From Tetrapyrgos nigripes (Eukaryota > Basidiomycota > Agaricomycetes > Agaricales > Campanellaceae), in assembly GCA_013368315.1 (NCBI GenBank), contig JAACJM010000238.1, forward strand, positions 62,001-126,000: 64,000 nt of DNA, written 5' to 3'. Position numbers and translations under genes: made by a program. Shown piece after piece: positions 32,942-45,305 of this stretch. The notes under the pieces were generated by a model. That model had not been told where the DNA came from. It ran no database searches and saw only the letters and a list, made by a program, of their open reading frames with translations. How positions within the stretch are numbered: the stretch's first letter is position 1; the number at the start of each line of letters is the position of its first letter.

Positions 32942-34388
32942 ATGTTCGCTCTGTCCTTCGCCGCCTTCGTCCTCGCCAGTACCGTCGCTGCTGGTCCTTT
33001 GAAGAGATACAACGGTCTTACTGTCTCTGTCACTGGTCCTTCCGACGTCACTTCCATCGACGAGCTCAAGTTCACTGCCTCGGTGACGAACAACGGAGCT
33101 GAATCCGTCAAGGTCTTGAAGTACGGAACTGTTCTCGACAATGGTCTTCCCACCCGTTCCTTCACTGTTACCAAGGATGGCGCCGATGTTTCTTTCACTG
33201 GTATCAAGGTATGGGTCATATCTTGCGTTTCACCATAATCTGGGATAACTGATCTGGCTCTTCGTTGTGGTTTCTAGGTCTCAGTCTCCCTCGAGGACGC
33301 TGATGACACTGCTTACACTGTCATCCCTGTTGGTGAGACCGTCTCTGTAGAGCACGAAGGTGAACTTTTTTTCTAATTTCCTTCTTCAGCGAATGCGTTT
33401 ACTGATTCTTGATCCCAGTCGCTTCCCTCTTCGACTTTGCCACTGCTGGCGAGGGTTCCTTCACTTTCGAGCCCATCCAAACCTTCCAGATCGCCGAGGT
33501 TGAGGCTCAAATCACTGCCCTCGGTCAAATGGACAAGGTCGCTGCTTCTTCTGCTCCCTCTGTCACCGTCAACATTTCCGGTGACCTCTCCAAGCGCGAA
33601 GTCCGCCAGAACAAGCGTGCCGTCGACATTTGCACCAACGCTTCTCGCAAGAGCTTCATCGATGCCAGTTACACTGAGGCTAAGCAACTCGCCACTGTCG
33701 CCGCCAACTACATCAGCAGCAACGGTGCCAACTCTCTCTTCACCTCCTACTACAAGTCCAGCTCCACTTCTACCATCCGCAGTGTCTTCACCGCTGTTGC
33801 TGGCGAGAACTCTAGCTCCCGAACGTGAGTGGTACTAAGTGCCATGCATAATTTTAGAGTTGCGAATGCTGATACAACTATTTTCTCTCTTTCAGTCTCA
33901 GCTGCACTGACTCTTTCGGTGCTTGCTCCAGCGGTGTTATTGCTTACACTGTTATTGCCACCACCAACGTGAGTAGCCTTCTTATTATCTTACTGATTGG
34001 GTGATTTAAAGATTATTTTCAGATTTACTACTGCAGCATCTTCTTCAACGAGGTCCCCTCCACCAGCCTCTGCTCTGGCACCTCTGTTGCTTCTCGTAAC
34101 GTCCGTGGTGGAACCACTCTTCACGAGGCATGTCTCATTTTTCGACTTGAGCGCTATTTTGGCTGACCCCTGTCGTGCTTCTGCGATCTCAGCTCACTCA
34201 CGCTCTCTCTGACACTGACGACATTGGCTACGGTTGCGCCTTTGACCAAAGCTTGTCTGCTACTCAAGCTCGCCAGAACGCTGACAACTACAACGTGAGA
34301 CTCGTCTTTTCTTTCTGCGAATGACCCGATACTGACCGACTTTAACCAGTGCTTCTCCACTCAAGTCTATGCCAACACCCAGTGCTAA
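32942..34388 (+). CDS. M35 (deuterolysin/peptidyl-Lys type) metalloendopeptidase, secreted
   Basis: A secreted zinc endopeptidase precursor of 357 residues in seven exons (32942-33208, 33278-33359, 33419-33824, 33896-33968, 34023-34127, 34193-34294, 34350-34388). It has a signal peptide (MFALSFAAFVLASTVAAGPL), a beta-rich propeptide (LTVSVTGPSDVTSIDEL), a basic junction near KREVRQNKRAVD, and a mature domain starting about ICTNASRKSFIDASY. The zinc site is HELTH followed by SDTDDIGYG, the aspzincin position with the Asp three before Tyr; the usual GTxxDxxYG is altered upstream of that Asp. Cysteines occupy family positions and the protein ends CFSTQVYANTQC. Length and layout match mushroom peptidyl-Lys endopeptidases; Lys specificity is inferred from family. 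The intron inside the zinc motif has a GC donor (34128), giving HE|LTH. Confidence 0.9.
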
Positions 34389-34902
34389 AGGGTTATCGAT
34401 AGGTTTGAGAGACGAGCTTCGGAGATGTCAAGTCACTTGTATTTGGTCCTCCTCACTCTCATTTGCTTAAAAACGTAACGTTTCTTGGATGTATATGTAA
34501 CGAAAGTTGACGGAAATCAATGTATTGTTGTTGTACACAATTTTCGCAAGTGTGCATATTGGTGTTTTGACGTGGTTTGCTTGATGTCAGCGTCGAGCTG
34601 GCGTCAAGTCAACGACAAGTTCGGTATCATTACCTATACCGCCAACCGTGAAGCAATCTCGCTCAATCGTTGCATAATGTCTGCTTCATATTTAGTAGAG
34701 GCACTCATTAGACCCCCGCTTTTTACTCGAGCACTGCGAGAGTGCTCACTTCAGATTTAATCAAAATTTAACTGCTCTGCTGAGCGACTAAGATACAGTA
34801 TACAGGAAACTTACAAAACATGGCATGATAAAAAGCAGTAAGGTTTGTAGATTGACCCGAAGTAGAGGAAAGGCCTCAGTAGGGGAGTAAGAGTGCCAGT
34901 CA
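34389..34902. other. Intergenic, no gene seen
   Basis: Convergent 3' flanks of the M35 gene and DUF4139 copy A. No supported gene or repeat was noted. The tandem duplication unit begins at about 34889. Confidence 0.5.
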
Positions 34903-37227
34903 CTATCGTAACCCGACAACCTCCACATTATTCGGGTGAGACACCTCCCATTCCATCGTACAGGTCACCGTCTCCCCAGGCTGTAACGAACATATCCAAT
35001 TAATCTTCCCATCCTTCCCCATCGCAGCCTCATCAAAATCAGGTTCCCCAACTCCTGCCCACTGTGCGAGAATGTTTTTAGATACGACCACGGTCCCAGG
35101 AAGCTTTTCCATTTCCCTCAGGTGGTTACACTTTTCCTTCGTCCCAGACCCAGCGCGAATGCTACCCATTTTGGTCGTTGCGCTGCTGAGAGCTGACCTG
35201 AAAGAAGGTGCGTTGAATGAGGATCTAGATGAGTTTGGTGCGTCTGGTTTGTCTCGCCAGGAGGATGAGATGCCCTTGGTGTGCTTGTCCGGGCTGGTTG
35301 ATTTAGGCGGTGGTAGTGGTAGTGGCATACGCAAGGCAGGACTTAGCAGCTTCACTGTAATCTGCTCGTCATCGGAGGTTGGTATGACATCCTGGATCTT
35401 TAACATATCCACCGGGGTTGTTTTCGTGTTCAAGACCGTTATACGCTGGGAGTATTTGATAGAAGTGGTTTTCTGAGTGAAGGGAATAATTCCAGATTGT
35501 GAGTTTTTCTTGGAGATGGGATGATAGGTAACGCGAATTGATGGGTCAAGGCTATGGAAGCAAAAGGTATCACTTCTGACTTCATGCACAGGACGAGAGA
35601 TACCTTCACTCACCCAAGAGAGAAATCGAAACTTTCTTGAGGGTTCACAGCGGGCATTTTCGCCTTGGCTATGAAGGTGCCGTCCACGTATATATTTGCG
35701 GGTCCGGCTATGAACGTGTACTCTGAATCGTTCTTAATTTTCGCCTACAAGAAAGAGAAAACGCAGGATTAAGGAACTTGTTAACAGGTTGTCCCCAATA
35801 AGTCAACGTACATGTAAATGAACCCGCTTGTCCAACTTTGGCACTGATATCCACGACAATGCCGCATCGAACGTCAGCTCAGCTACAGTGACGTTGTGGG
35901 CTTGTCCGTCACTGGGGACAGTGATAACTCCAGGGACACGAAACGTGGCACTGACGTTTCCCTTGGACGTGACGGAAAGCACTTGATTGGCTACTGGAGC
36001 TGCACTTAGTGACGACTCGGAGGGATAAGAACATGCCAGTGATAGTGGGCTCGGGGAACGTGAACGCGAACGACTCCTTCTAGTAGCATATACGTGACGA
36101 CGGCGCGGAGACCGAGATCTATCACGATGGCCCATCACTACTACGGTAGGGGATGTAATGGCAGGAGGGATGAAAGGTTGACCGTAACTGGGAGAACTCT
36201 GCGCCATCACGGTTGGTGGTATGCGTCGGTTTCTGAAAACCGATAAAGGCCACCGATCCAACTTGGGCACAGCAATGCCGTATGTAGGGAGTGCAGTTTC
36301 TAAAGTAAGAGAAACATTATCCCAGGACTGGAGAAACGGAGTGTTAGTAGGCTTGCGTAGATGTAACGGTATCATTAACCTCGCCAGTAGTCTGAGTGAT
36401 GGCTGCCTTGTACAGTATGGTGATGGGTTTCTCTTGGGCTTGCATGTTGACGCGGACATCGTATAGGGGATCCCAGGTAGCACCAATCACACCTGCGATG
36501 TCACCGAGTCAATACGCGTCTTACAAATGCAAATAGAGACGCACCATAAGTGAGCACCAGCTCTACTGAGGTGTCCTTCTCAGCGTAGAGACCGATAGAC
36601 ACTTTCTTTTTCAGTAATGGATCGATGTCTGCGAAAGCAGCACCAGAGAGTTTCTTCTTCTCTTTCTCTATCTCTGCTTCAACTTCCTTCAGTTCCGTCT
36701 CCAGCTCCATCTCCTCTTTATCCACCTTCTTCCCTGCGTCGCTAAACTGCTGCGTAATGTCCTGCAATCGCGTGAAGTCTGTCGGATGAGAGGCGGCATT
36801 TTCCATGAAGACCGTCAGGGTTCGAGAAGTAATGCTGCAACGGTGAAGCGCTTTCTTGAGCAGTCTTTTTCTCGACTTGAGGTCTTCAAGTGCCGGAGAA
36901 GATTTTGGTTCTGGGGACGCTGAGATTTCGGAGACAGTTACATCTTGAATGATTGCTGAACCACGACCTTCCACCCTACGCAGAAAGACCGTATCAATGT
37001 CAATGACTCGAGCACAAAACTTTGGCAACTGACCTCAAGGAATCATCTTCCAAAACATTAGGCAGTCCGAGAACGTTCACGGTGTTTACTCCTTCCTTGA
37101 TGGTGGTCTTGAGTAAGCGAATGACTTCTGCTCGGCCGCTGTAGAGACTGATATTGAGTATCTTGCTCTCTTTTGCAGATATAACGTCCACAACATTGTT
37201 CTGCTCCTCGCAAGCAGGGATAGTCAT
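34903..37227 (-). CDS. DUF4140/DUF4139 (mucoidy-inhibitor-like) protein, copy A, intact
   Basis: Six exons (37034-37227, 36545-36975, 36380-36492, 35812-36327, 35614-35744, 34903-35551) give 677 residues. The N-terminal DUF4140 part contains ILNISLYSGRAEVIRLLKTT and GLPNVLEDDSLRVEGRGSA, then a coiled coil (LKSRKRLLKKALHRCSITSR and EMELETELKEVEAEIEKEKK). The DUF4139 part has LVLTYGVIGATWDPLYDVRV, SWDNVSLTLETALP, a low-complexity SR/RSRSRSRSPSP insert, then KLDKRVHLH, EYTFIAGPANIYVDGTFIAK, FDFSLGLDPSIRVTYHPISK and a C-terminal beta domain. The family is widespread in bacteria and fungi, possibly membrane- or protein-associated, without an established activity. All splice junctions keep frame. 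Copy A lies in a tandem duplication; the other copy is frameshifted, so this one probably supplies the function. Confidence 0.85.
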
Positions 37228-37880
37228 GGTGGTTCGAAAGTGGTAGGAATCAACACAGTCAGGTGCGCTAATAGCTTTGACCTTTTGAATGCACGACGCA
37301 ACTCTTCTGACACCTTTGAGGCCCGGTTATTCCCATCAGGTTCAAGGGATGATCGTCTTCATTAAATCAGAAAACAAGGGCTCGCGGATTGATTGACGCT
37401 GGACCTCGCTGGACCTCGCTAGGCGTTGAGGCGACTTCATTTGTTCTATTACTTCACTGGAGTCCATGGGAGAGCTTGAGTAGTTGTAGCCTATAAGTAA
37501 GCGAGATCAAAGGGATAGAATCAAAGTCAATAAGTACTTACTAGAGGTGGAAGAAGTGGTAGTGAGGTAAAAGAACAAGGTAGAAAAGCAGTGTAAGCGC
37601 ATAACTTTTGAATTGAATTTGAAACGTGGTGTGAGCTCATTTTGAGAACACAGGAGAGAAAATCCTCCTTTAATGGTCGTAACGTACAGAAGTAAAAATG
37701 GATGTACAGGACATAAAGTAACTTAGTATGGACGCTATATACACCTATGGTACAATTTCGTGCAGATGTATAAGTATAGCATGGGTAAGAGTCATCGTAA
37801 AAGAAGGCACTCCTACCGACAAGCCTGATCATAAAAATACGTAGGTAGAAGTAGTAAGGAGAAGAGGGGGAGTGGACCGT
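37228..37880. other. Upstream region of DUF4139 copy A
   Basis: Presumed promoter and spacer, similar over most of its length to 40432-41050 in unit B. No gene is seen. A GCTGGACCTCGCTGGACCTC short repeat occurs at about 37400. Confidence 0.5.
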
Positions 37881-38144
37881 AAATCCACCGGGGGCAGGCC
37901 CAGCGAGACCAATGCCCCGCTCAGCTTCCCTCTTCAACTATTTCATAACGCGCTTGACGTCCTTCATATACGGAGCCAAGAGCTCATAGCATCTTGAATT
38001 GTGTTCCTAAACATAAAGTAGCCAAATTTAGTCTTGAGCGCAGGTGGCAGAAGGGAGAGAGAAATGTTACCTTCAATCATGACTTCTCCTCCTTGGTCAT
38101 TATAGTGTCTTTGACCATACGTGTCTGTATGGGCACGAGTGTGA
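37881..38144 (-). pseudogene. Duplicated 3' end of the aminopeptidase P gene
   Basis: This segment is homologous to 41528-41790, the last two exons and intervening intron of aminopeptidase P. Residues [12 protein letters not shown] and ELLAPYMK can still be read. It lacks the catalytic domain, and the exon equivalent to [16 protein letters not shown] has TGG changed to TGA. It was carried along in the tandem duplication and marks the duplication boundary. No product is expected. Confidence 0.8.
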
Positions 38145-38153
38145 CAGTCAATA

Positions 38154-40431
38154 TCATAACCCGACAACCTCCACATTATTCGGGTGAGACACCTCCCATT
38201 CCATCGTACAGGTCACCGTCTCCCCAGGCTGTAACGAACATATCCAATTAATCTTCCCATCCTTCCCCATCGTAGTCTCATCAAAATCAGGCTCCCCAAC
38301 TCCTGCCCACTGTGCGAGAATATTTTTAGATACGACCACGGTCCCAGGAAGCTTTTCCATTTCCTTCAGGTGGTTACACTTTTCCTTCGTCCCAGACCCA
38401 GCGCGAATGCTACCCATTTTGGTCGTTGCGCTGCTGAGAGCTGATCTGAAAGACGGTCCGTTGAATGATCTAGATGAGTTTGGTGCGTCTGCTTTCTCTC
38501 TCCGGGAGGAAGATGAGATGCCCTCGGTGTGCTTGTCTGCGCTGGTCGATTTAGGCGGTGGTAGTGTAAGTGGCATACGCAAGGCAGGACTGAGGAGCTT
38601 CACCGTAATCTGCTCGTCATCGGAGATTGGTATGACGTCTTGGATCTTCAGCATATCCACCGGAGTTGTTTTCGTGTTCAAGACCGCTATACGCTGGGAG
38701 TATTTGATAGAAGTGGTTTTCTGAGTGAAGGGAATAATTCCAGATTGTGAGTTTTTCTTGGAGATGGGATGATAGGTAACGCGAATTGATGGGTCAAGGC
38801 TATGGAAGCAAAAGGCATCAATTCTAAGCTCATGCGCAAGACGAGAGGCACCTTCACTCACCCAAGAGAGAAATCGAAACTTTCTTGAGGGTTCACAGCG
38901 GGCATTTTCGCCTTGGCTATGAAGGTGCCGTCCACGTATATATTTGCGGGTCCGGCTATGAACGTGTACTCTGAATCGTTCTTAATTTTCGCCTACAAGA
39001 AAGAGAGAAAACGCAAGATTCAGGAACTTGTTAACAGGTTGTGCAATAAGCCAACGTAACGTACATGCAAATGAACCCGCTTGTCCAACTTTGGCACTGA
39101 TATCCACGACAATGCCGCATCGAGCGCCAGCTCAGCTACAGTGACATTGTGAGACTGTCCGTCACTGGGGACAGTGATAACTCCAGGGACACGAAACGTG
39201 GCACTGACGTTTCCTTTGGACGTGACGGAAAGTACTTGATTGGCTACTGGAGCTGCACTGAGTGACGACTCGGAAGCAGAGGGAGAAGAAAATGCCATTG
39301 GCGGTGGGGTCCGGGAGTGAGACCGAGATCGAGACCGGCGAGACCGAGACCAAGATCTATCACTCCGGCCCCTCACTACTACGGTACCAGGGATGAAAGG
39401 TGAAATTATCACGGGTGGCGTGTGTGTATCTCTGAAAACCGACAAGGGCCACCGTTCCAATTTGGGCACATCAATGCCGTATGTAGGGAGTGCAGTTTCT
39501 AAAGTAAGAGAAACATTATCCCAGGACTAGAGGAACGGAGCGTTAGAAGGGTTGCGTGGATTGTAATGCAGTATCCCTGACCTCACCAGTAGTCTGAGTG
39601 ATGGCTGCCTTGTACAGTATGATGATGGGTTTCTCTTGGGCTTGCATATTGACGCGGACATCGTATAAGGGATCCCAGGTAGCACCAACCACACCTGCGA
39701 TGTCACCGAGTCAATACGCGTCTTACAAATGCAAATAGAGACGCACCATAAGTGAGCACCAGCTCTACTGAGGTGTCCTTCTCAGCGTAGAGGACCGATA
39801 GACACTTTCTTCTTCAGTAATGGATCGATGTCTGCGAAAGCAGCACCAGAGAGTTTCTTCTTCTCTTTCTTTATCTCTACTTCAACTTCCTTCAGTTCCG
39901 TCTCCAGCTCCATCTCTTCTTTGTCCACTTTCTTGCCCGCTTCGCTAAACTGCTGCGAAACGTCCTGCAATCGAGTGAAGTCTGTCGGATGAGAGGCGGT
40001 ATTTTCCATGAAGACCGTCAGGGTTCGAGAAGTAATGCTGCAACGGTGAAGTGCTTTCTTGAGCAGTCGTTTTCTGGACTTGAGGTCTTCAAGTACGGGA
40101 GAAGATTTTGGTTCTGGGGAAGCTGAGATTTCGGAGACAGTTACATCTTGAATGATTACTGAACCACGACCTTCCACCCTACGCAGAAACGACCGTATCA
40201 ATGTCAATGACTCGAGCACAAAACTTTGGCAACTGACCTCAAGGAATCATCTTCCAAAACATTAGGCAATCCGAGAAGGTTCACAGTGTTTACTCCTTCC
40301 TTGATGATGGTCTTGAGTAAGCGAGTGACTTCTGCTCGGCCGCTGTAGAGACTGATATTGAGTATCTTGCTCTCTTTTGCAGATATAACGTCCACAACGT
40401 TGTTCTGCTCCTCGCAAGCAGGGATAGTCAT
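38154..40431 (-). pseudogene. DUF4140/DUF4139 protein, copy B, frameshifted
   Basis: This copy matches copy A exon for exon, including introns, the coiled coil, SWDNVSLTLETALP, an SR-rich insert (shorter than in copy A) and the C-terminal domain. In the second exon one extra G near 39792 turns KKKVSIGLYAEKD into KKKVSIGPLR followed by a stop, removing everything after the coiled coil. The last codon before the stop is also lost (TTA TGA instead of TTA CGA TAG). It lies next to the complete aminopeptidase P gene, so it probably occupies the ancestral position while copy A is the duplicate. If the extra G is an assembly error, copy B would be a functional paralogue. Confidence 0.75.
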
Positions 40432-41512
40432 GGTGGTTCGAAAGTGGTAGGAATCAATACAGCCAGGCGCGCTCAAAGCTTTGACTTTTTGAATACACGA
40501 TCCCGCTCTTCTGACACCTTTGAAAGGGTCCGGCTATTCCCATTGGGCTCAAGGGATAAACAAGGGCTCGCGGATTGATTGGCGCTGGACGTTGAGGCGA
40601 CTTCAAGGCTTCATTGTATTTGTTCTATTACTTTACTGGAGTCCAGGGGAGAGCTTGAGTAGTTGCAGCCTCTTATAAGTAAACGAGATATTAGAGGGAT
40701 AGAATCAAAGTCAGTAAGTACTTACCAGAGGTGGAGGAAGTGGTGTGAGATAAATCTGGTAGTAAAAGCCATGCTAGTGTAAGCGCGTAGCTTTTGAATT
40801 GAATTTGAAACGATACGTAGTGAGCTCCTCATTTTGAGAACACAGAGAAGAGATAATCCTCCTTTAATGGTCATAACGTACATACAGAAGTACAAATGCA
40901 TGTACAGTAACTTAGTATGGACGCTATATACACCTATGGTACAACTTCGTACAGAGGTATAAGTATAGCACGAGTAAGAGTTGTCGTAAAAGAAGGCCGT
41001 CCTACTGACGAGCCTGATCCATAAAAATACGTAGGTAGGTAGAAGTAGTAAGGAGAAGAGAGGGGAGGAGAGGTACGCGTGGAGTAGAGAGCAAGAAGTA
41101 GAGCATCAATAAAAATGAATCTATAGTTTAAGGACAGGTAGTACAAGACAACAAAGACGGAGAAAGAGGCGGAGATGAGAAAGGGGAAACGAAGAAGATC
41201 GAAGAAGAGGTTTTTGAGTCGTAGGTTGAAGCAAAAAGAACGAATAAAATAGGCAACTCGTACAATGGGTGCAGGTCGCGGACTTCAACCCCTAGATATC
41301 CAAGCTATATGAAGGTTCCAGTCCAAGTAGTTCAGAGAGATGAAGGAAAGAAAACAGAAGAACAAATGAAAACAAATGGTGAGGAGGGGGACGGGATGAA
41401 ACGGTAATAAAGAAAACCGCAAACAGAAAGGTGATGAAAGTGAAGCGTCAAGTCGGGTTAGGTCGTCCAGCGAGAAACATTGTCATTGTTACTAGCCATA
41501 GCCAGTCATAAC
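40432..41512. other. Intergenic between DUF4139 copy B and aminopeptidase P
   Basis: Upstream of copy B and downstream of aminopeptidase P. The first part is duplicated in unit A; about 41150-41510 is an A/G-rich tract present only here. No gene is seen. Confidence 0.5.
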
Positions 41513-44500
41513 TTAACCCCAATCAACTGTAAATCCACCAGGGGCAGGCCCAGCGAGACCAATACCCCTGTCAGCTTCCCTCTTCAACCACTTCATGGCG
41601 CGCTTGTCTTCTTTCATATACGGGGCTAGGAGCTCATAGCATCTTGAATTATGATCCTGTACAAATAAATAAAGTAGCCAAGTTTAGTCCTGGACGGAGC
41701 CGACAGAAGGGAGCGAGAAACGTTACCTTCAACCATGCCTTCTCCTCTTTGGTCAACATAGCGTCCTTGACCATACGTGTCTGTATGGGCACACAAGTAA
41801 GCCGCTCAAAGCATAGCCAATTTTCGTTTCCACCGTGTCTCGTCTGTAGATGTCAATAATCAGTTTACACTGCATTCTGAGTGAAAATGGTAAAAAAAAA
41901 AACGCACCCTGACCGGAGTAATCGCTAGAGCAGACTCTATCCTCATTCCCCATTTGCCTTCGTTGTCTATACGTAAGGGAAGAGAGAAGAAAAAAAAGAT
42001 GAAGATACATTAGGTCACACGCATTTTCACTGACGAGAAAAGGCACGCACAGTAACCAGGCTCAATAGTAATAACATTCCCTGCTTGAAGGGGAATAGAC
42101 GAGCTGAAACTATGTGGGCCTTCGTGCACCGTCAGGAATGAGCCAAAGCCATGACCTGACCCATGCTAATACATACGGAAAATATTGGGTCAACCATCAG
42201 TTCATATGTTGATACAACGAAGATTGCAGAAAAATGAGCCAAACGTACTCCGTAATTCATCCCTTCCTTCCAAAGAGCTTTCCGTGCAAGGACGTCAAGC
42301 TGGTGACCCGAGGTACCTTGAGGGAAGATAGCTTGGTCTATGGCGATCTGCAAAACAGGAAAGTAGCGAGCAGTCAGCAATCATTCATTCAGCAACGGTC
42401 TCGGAACGGGAAACAAAAGGAAAGGCAGTCAGCATGAGGCATAGACTGACGGCAAGCAGAGACAGATGCACAAAGGCTCCGAAAAAGACGAGGCACATGC
42501 ACATGCCACTACGTCAAGGCAAAGCAAAGCAACCAAGACGTGACGCTAAACAAACGTAAAAAACGCGTAACTTACATGTCCTTGTAACACCCTCGTGTAA
42601 GCCTCACACATTTCATTATCTGGTCTGCCAAAATGAACAGTGCGTGTGGTGTCGCAGGTTCCGTCAAGGTATTGGCCTCCTGAGTCACTGTGTGGAGGAA
42701 GGGAGGTTAGTTAAATGTACTGCTGGCCACAAAACCATAAGGAAAGAGGAAGTAAAGCAGAACAGTTTGAGCGAAAGCAAAGAACAGGCAAAGCAAGGGG
42801 CTCCTGCTTCGTGAACTCGTGAGGGGGAATAAGAAAGGAAATTTTACGATACGCGGGAGACAAAGAAACAATCTGACTCACTTCAAATAAGGCAATTCTC
42901 TATCTATCATACTCGCCGTCCTCTTCTTGGCCGCATAATGCGGTAAAGCAGCATTTGGCCCAGCAGCAGATATCGGTTCATATGCCTGACCCATGTAATA
43001 CTTCTGTTTCTTCCTAAACTCGTTCAGACGATGAGAAGCTTCCCACTCCGTTATGTCGTAGCCGTCTGCAAGTTTGGTCTCGAGCCAGGCGAGGAATTGG
43101 GTCTGTGTGTAGAAGTAGAAAATTAGTGAAAAATGAGCGAGAAAGGGGAGAGGTAAATGGACACGAATACTCACGAAAGCAACACCGTCCCTCAAATACG
43201 CTCTTCTCAATCCTTCCAACTCGGTCTTGTTCTTCTTCGCAATCATCTCCTCGACGAAGCTGGGGAGAACCATACACCTCATATGACTAATGACTAGTGA
43301 GATGGTGTAGCTCGTCTCTGGGGTGATGATAATCTTCCCTTCTCCTTTCCATTCTCGCTTCCTAAGGAAGCTCCAGATTTCCGTATAATCTCTACGTTGG
43401 ACGTCGAGAGAATCAAGGTAAGAGAGAATGACGTCGTTGCATTTGAAGGATTCGACAAAGAGGATGGCTTCGTCGAAACCGACGTAGAGGAATGCGTGGA
43501 AGAGGGGGTTGTAGGGTATATCGGAGCCTCGGAGGTTGAGGAGGTATGCTGCATACACAAGTCTCAGTCAGCAGACAAAAAAAGAACTAAGAATAGCCAA
43601 CTCACCAATGCTCGGCAAATGCGTAATCAACGTCGCCATCGGAAACTGACCCGGTTTCGGGTCCTGTCCCCTCGAAAACTGTCCAACATCCGGCGGCTGC
43701 CTCTGTATCCACTCTCTCAACCTGCTCAATTTCGAACTCGCATCCTCGCCCGCAAACTGCAACTCTTGCACAAACACCGGTTCTCGACTCTTTGGAGGCT
43801 TGTTCTTCCAAATCATATCAACCAGATTTTGAATTGGATAAGCCATTTTGCAAGCGTGGCTTTGGATCTTGGAGTTTATGAGCATGATTTTGGAGTAGTT
43901 GACCATGCGACCATCGACGCCGACACGACTGCCTTTAGGGCCTGACGTGACTCGATCGATGAGAAAGTCGACCCAGGTTGATGGGTAGCCTGGGGCGCCG
44001 GCTTTGATGAGGATCCAGTTGTGATCGATTTGTTGTTGAGCTTGAACCCAGTAGCGGGAGTCGGTGACGAGGTATGCAGCCTCTGTTGTGACGATAGCTG
44101 CACCAGCCGAGCCAGTAAAACCGGTCATGTACCTCCTTCTTTGGTCACTCTCTGCAACGTATTCCGAGTTGTGGGCATCTTCGCTTGGGACGATGCTGTA
44201 CACATGACAACAAAGACGAGAAATGCAACATGAAAGAAATCGAAGTGCAGTAAATCAGTAAATGTAAACTCAACTCCACAAACGGACTGGAAACTTACTA
44301 ATAATCTAGTGGATCCTTCTCCTTCTGCATCAGCTCCCTCAAGTCATTCAACCTCTCTGTCGTGTCCGTTATTGAATATGCTTGCGGGTCGGCATCTCCA
44401 GCATCTCCATACGCCTTCCGCTCTATCGCAGAACCTACGAGCGTGCTCGACGAATCCGCAGCATGATATCGAGGTCTGACAGGAAGTGGTGCCCGGCTAT

Positions 44501-45305
44501 CATGGCTGCGATAAGACCTATGGGTCGATCGACTATTATGAGTCGACCTGCTGTTATGTGATTCATAGGTCCTGTTCGTCCTATGCGTTGCTCCAGTATT
44601 GCTGCGGCCTAATCCACCAGACGAACCCTGCGGAGGGGGAGAGTAGTGTGACGTTGCTCCAGTATTGCTACGGCCTAATCCACCAGACGAACCCTGCGGA
44701 GGAGGAGAGTAGCGTGATGGTGTTGCATACTGAGACACCTTGGTCCCTTGGGATGACTTGGAGTCTTTCCGTTCCGGAAAGGCCGATGAAGGTTGGGAAT
44801 GGTACGTTGGAAGTGTCTGGGACATCATCGAGCCCGTCTCTCTGTCTCGATTCTCTATCATCTCTCTTTCAAGCTCTGCTTCCTTCTCCTTGTTCTTCTT
44901 CCCAATTCCCCAACCATATCCCCACTTTACCCCACCACTCTTCTTGGGTGTTGCAGCTATCGTGTTCGAGCGCGCCATCTTGGGTGCTTTGCCTTTCTTC
45001 CCCATGGGGGGGATATAGTCCGGCGGAATCTCGTCGTACTTCTCCGAGTCGGTAACGAAAGTGAGGTTGTCTGCCCGGGAGGTAACCGTTGACGAGGTAG
45101 AGTAAGAGTCCCGGCGCATAAGAGATTCCGGTGCACCAGAGGGGTATGATCCAGTTCCAGTCCCAATACTTCTAGAGTCGTACGACACAGGTCGTCCGCC
45201 AGGTCCAGCGCTTGAGAAAGAGAGTCTGCGGCCTTTTTTGTTGCCCATGAAAGGGATCCATAGAGGAGGAGGAGGAGGAGGAGGAGGAGGCGGAGGAGGC
45301 GGCAT
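41513..45305 (-). CDS. Aminopeptidase P (Xaa-Pro aminopeptidase) with long disordered N-terminal extension
   Basis: An M24B metallopeptidase that removes N-terminal residues preceding proline; two divalent metals (usually Mn) are expected. The creatinase-like N-domain ([51 protein letters not shown]) leads to the pita-bread domain. All five metal ligands are visible: both Asp in [15 protein letters not shown], His in [17 protein letters not shown], Glu in ITIEPGYY and Glu in [13 protein letters not shown]. The protein ends [15 protein letters not shown] at 41513. The first exon (44299-45305) adds about 310 residues not in the usual enzyme: [19 protein letters not shown], then Ser/Arg-rich text, two [20 protein letters not shown] repeats and an [14 protein letters not shown] tract. 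It splices in frame (GATTATTA|CATC). A shorter product from a later Met, or a fused upstream gene, remains possible. Confidence 0.85.

Larger units (their letters stand above)
34889..38140. repeat. Tandem duplication unit A
   Basis: About 3.25 kb that repeats, with modest divergence, the sequence beginning at about 38141. It contains DUF4139 copy A and, at its right end, a decayed 3' end of the aminopeptidase P gene. The junction between units lies at about 38135-38150, where sequence shared with 41785 gives way to sequence shared with 34889. Confidence 0.85.

Noticed and set aside
44486..45092. Overlapping plus-strand frames opposite the aminopeptidase P extension
   Set aside because: Antisense shadows of a Ser/Pro/Arg-rich exon.
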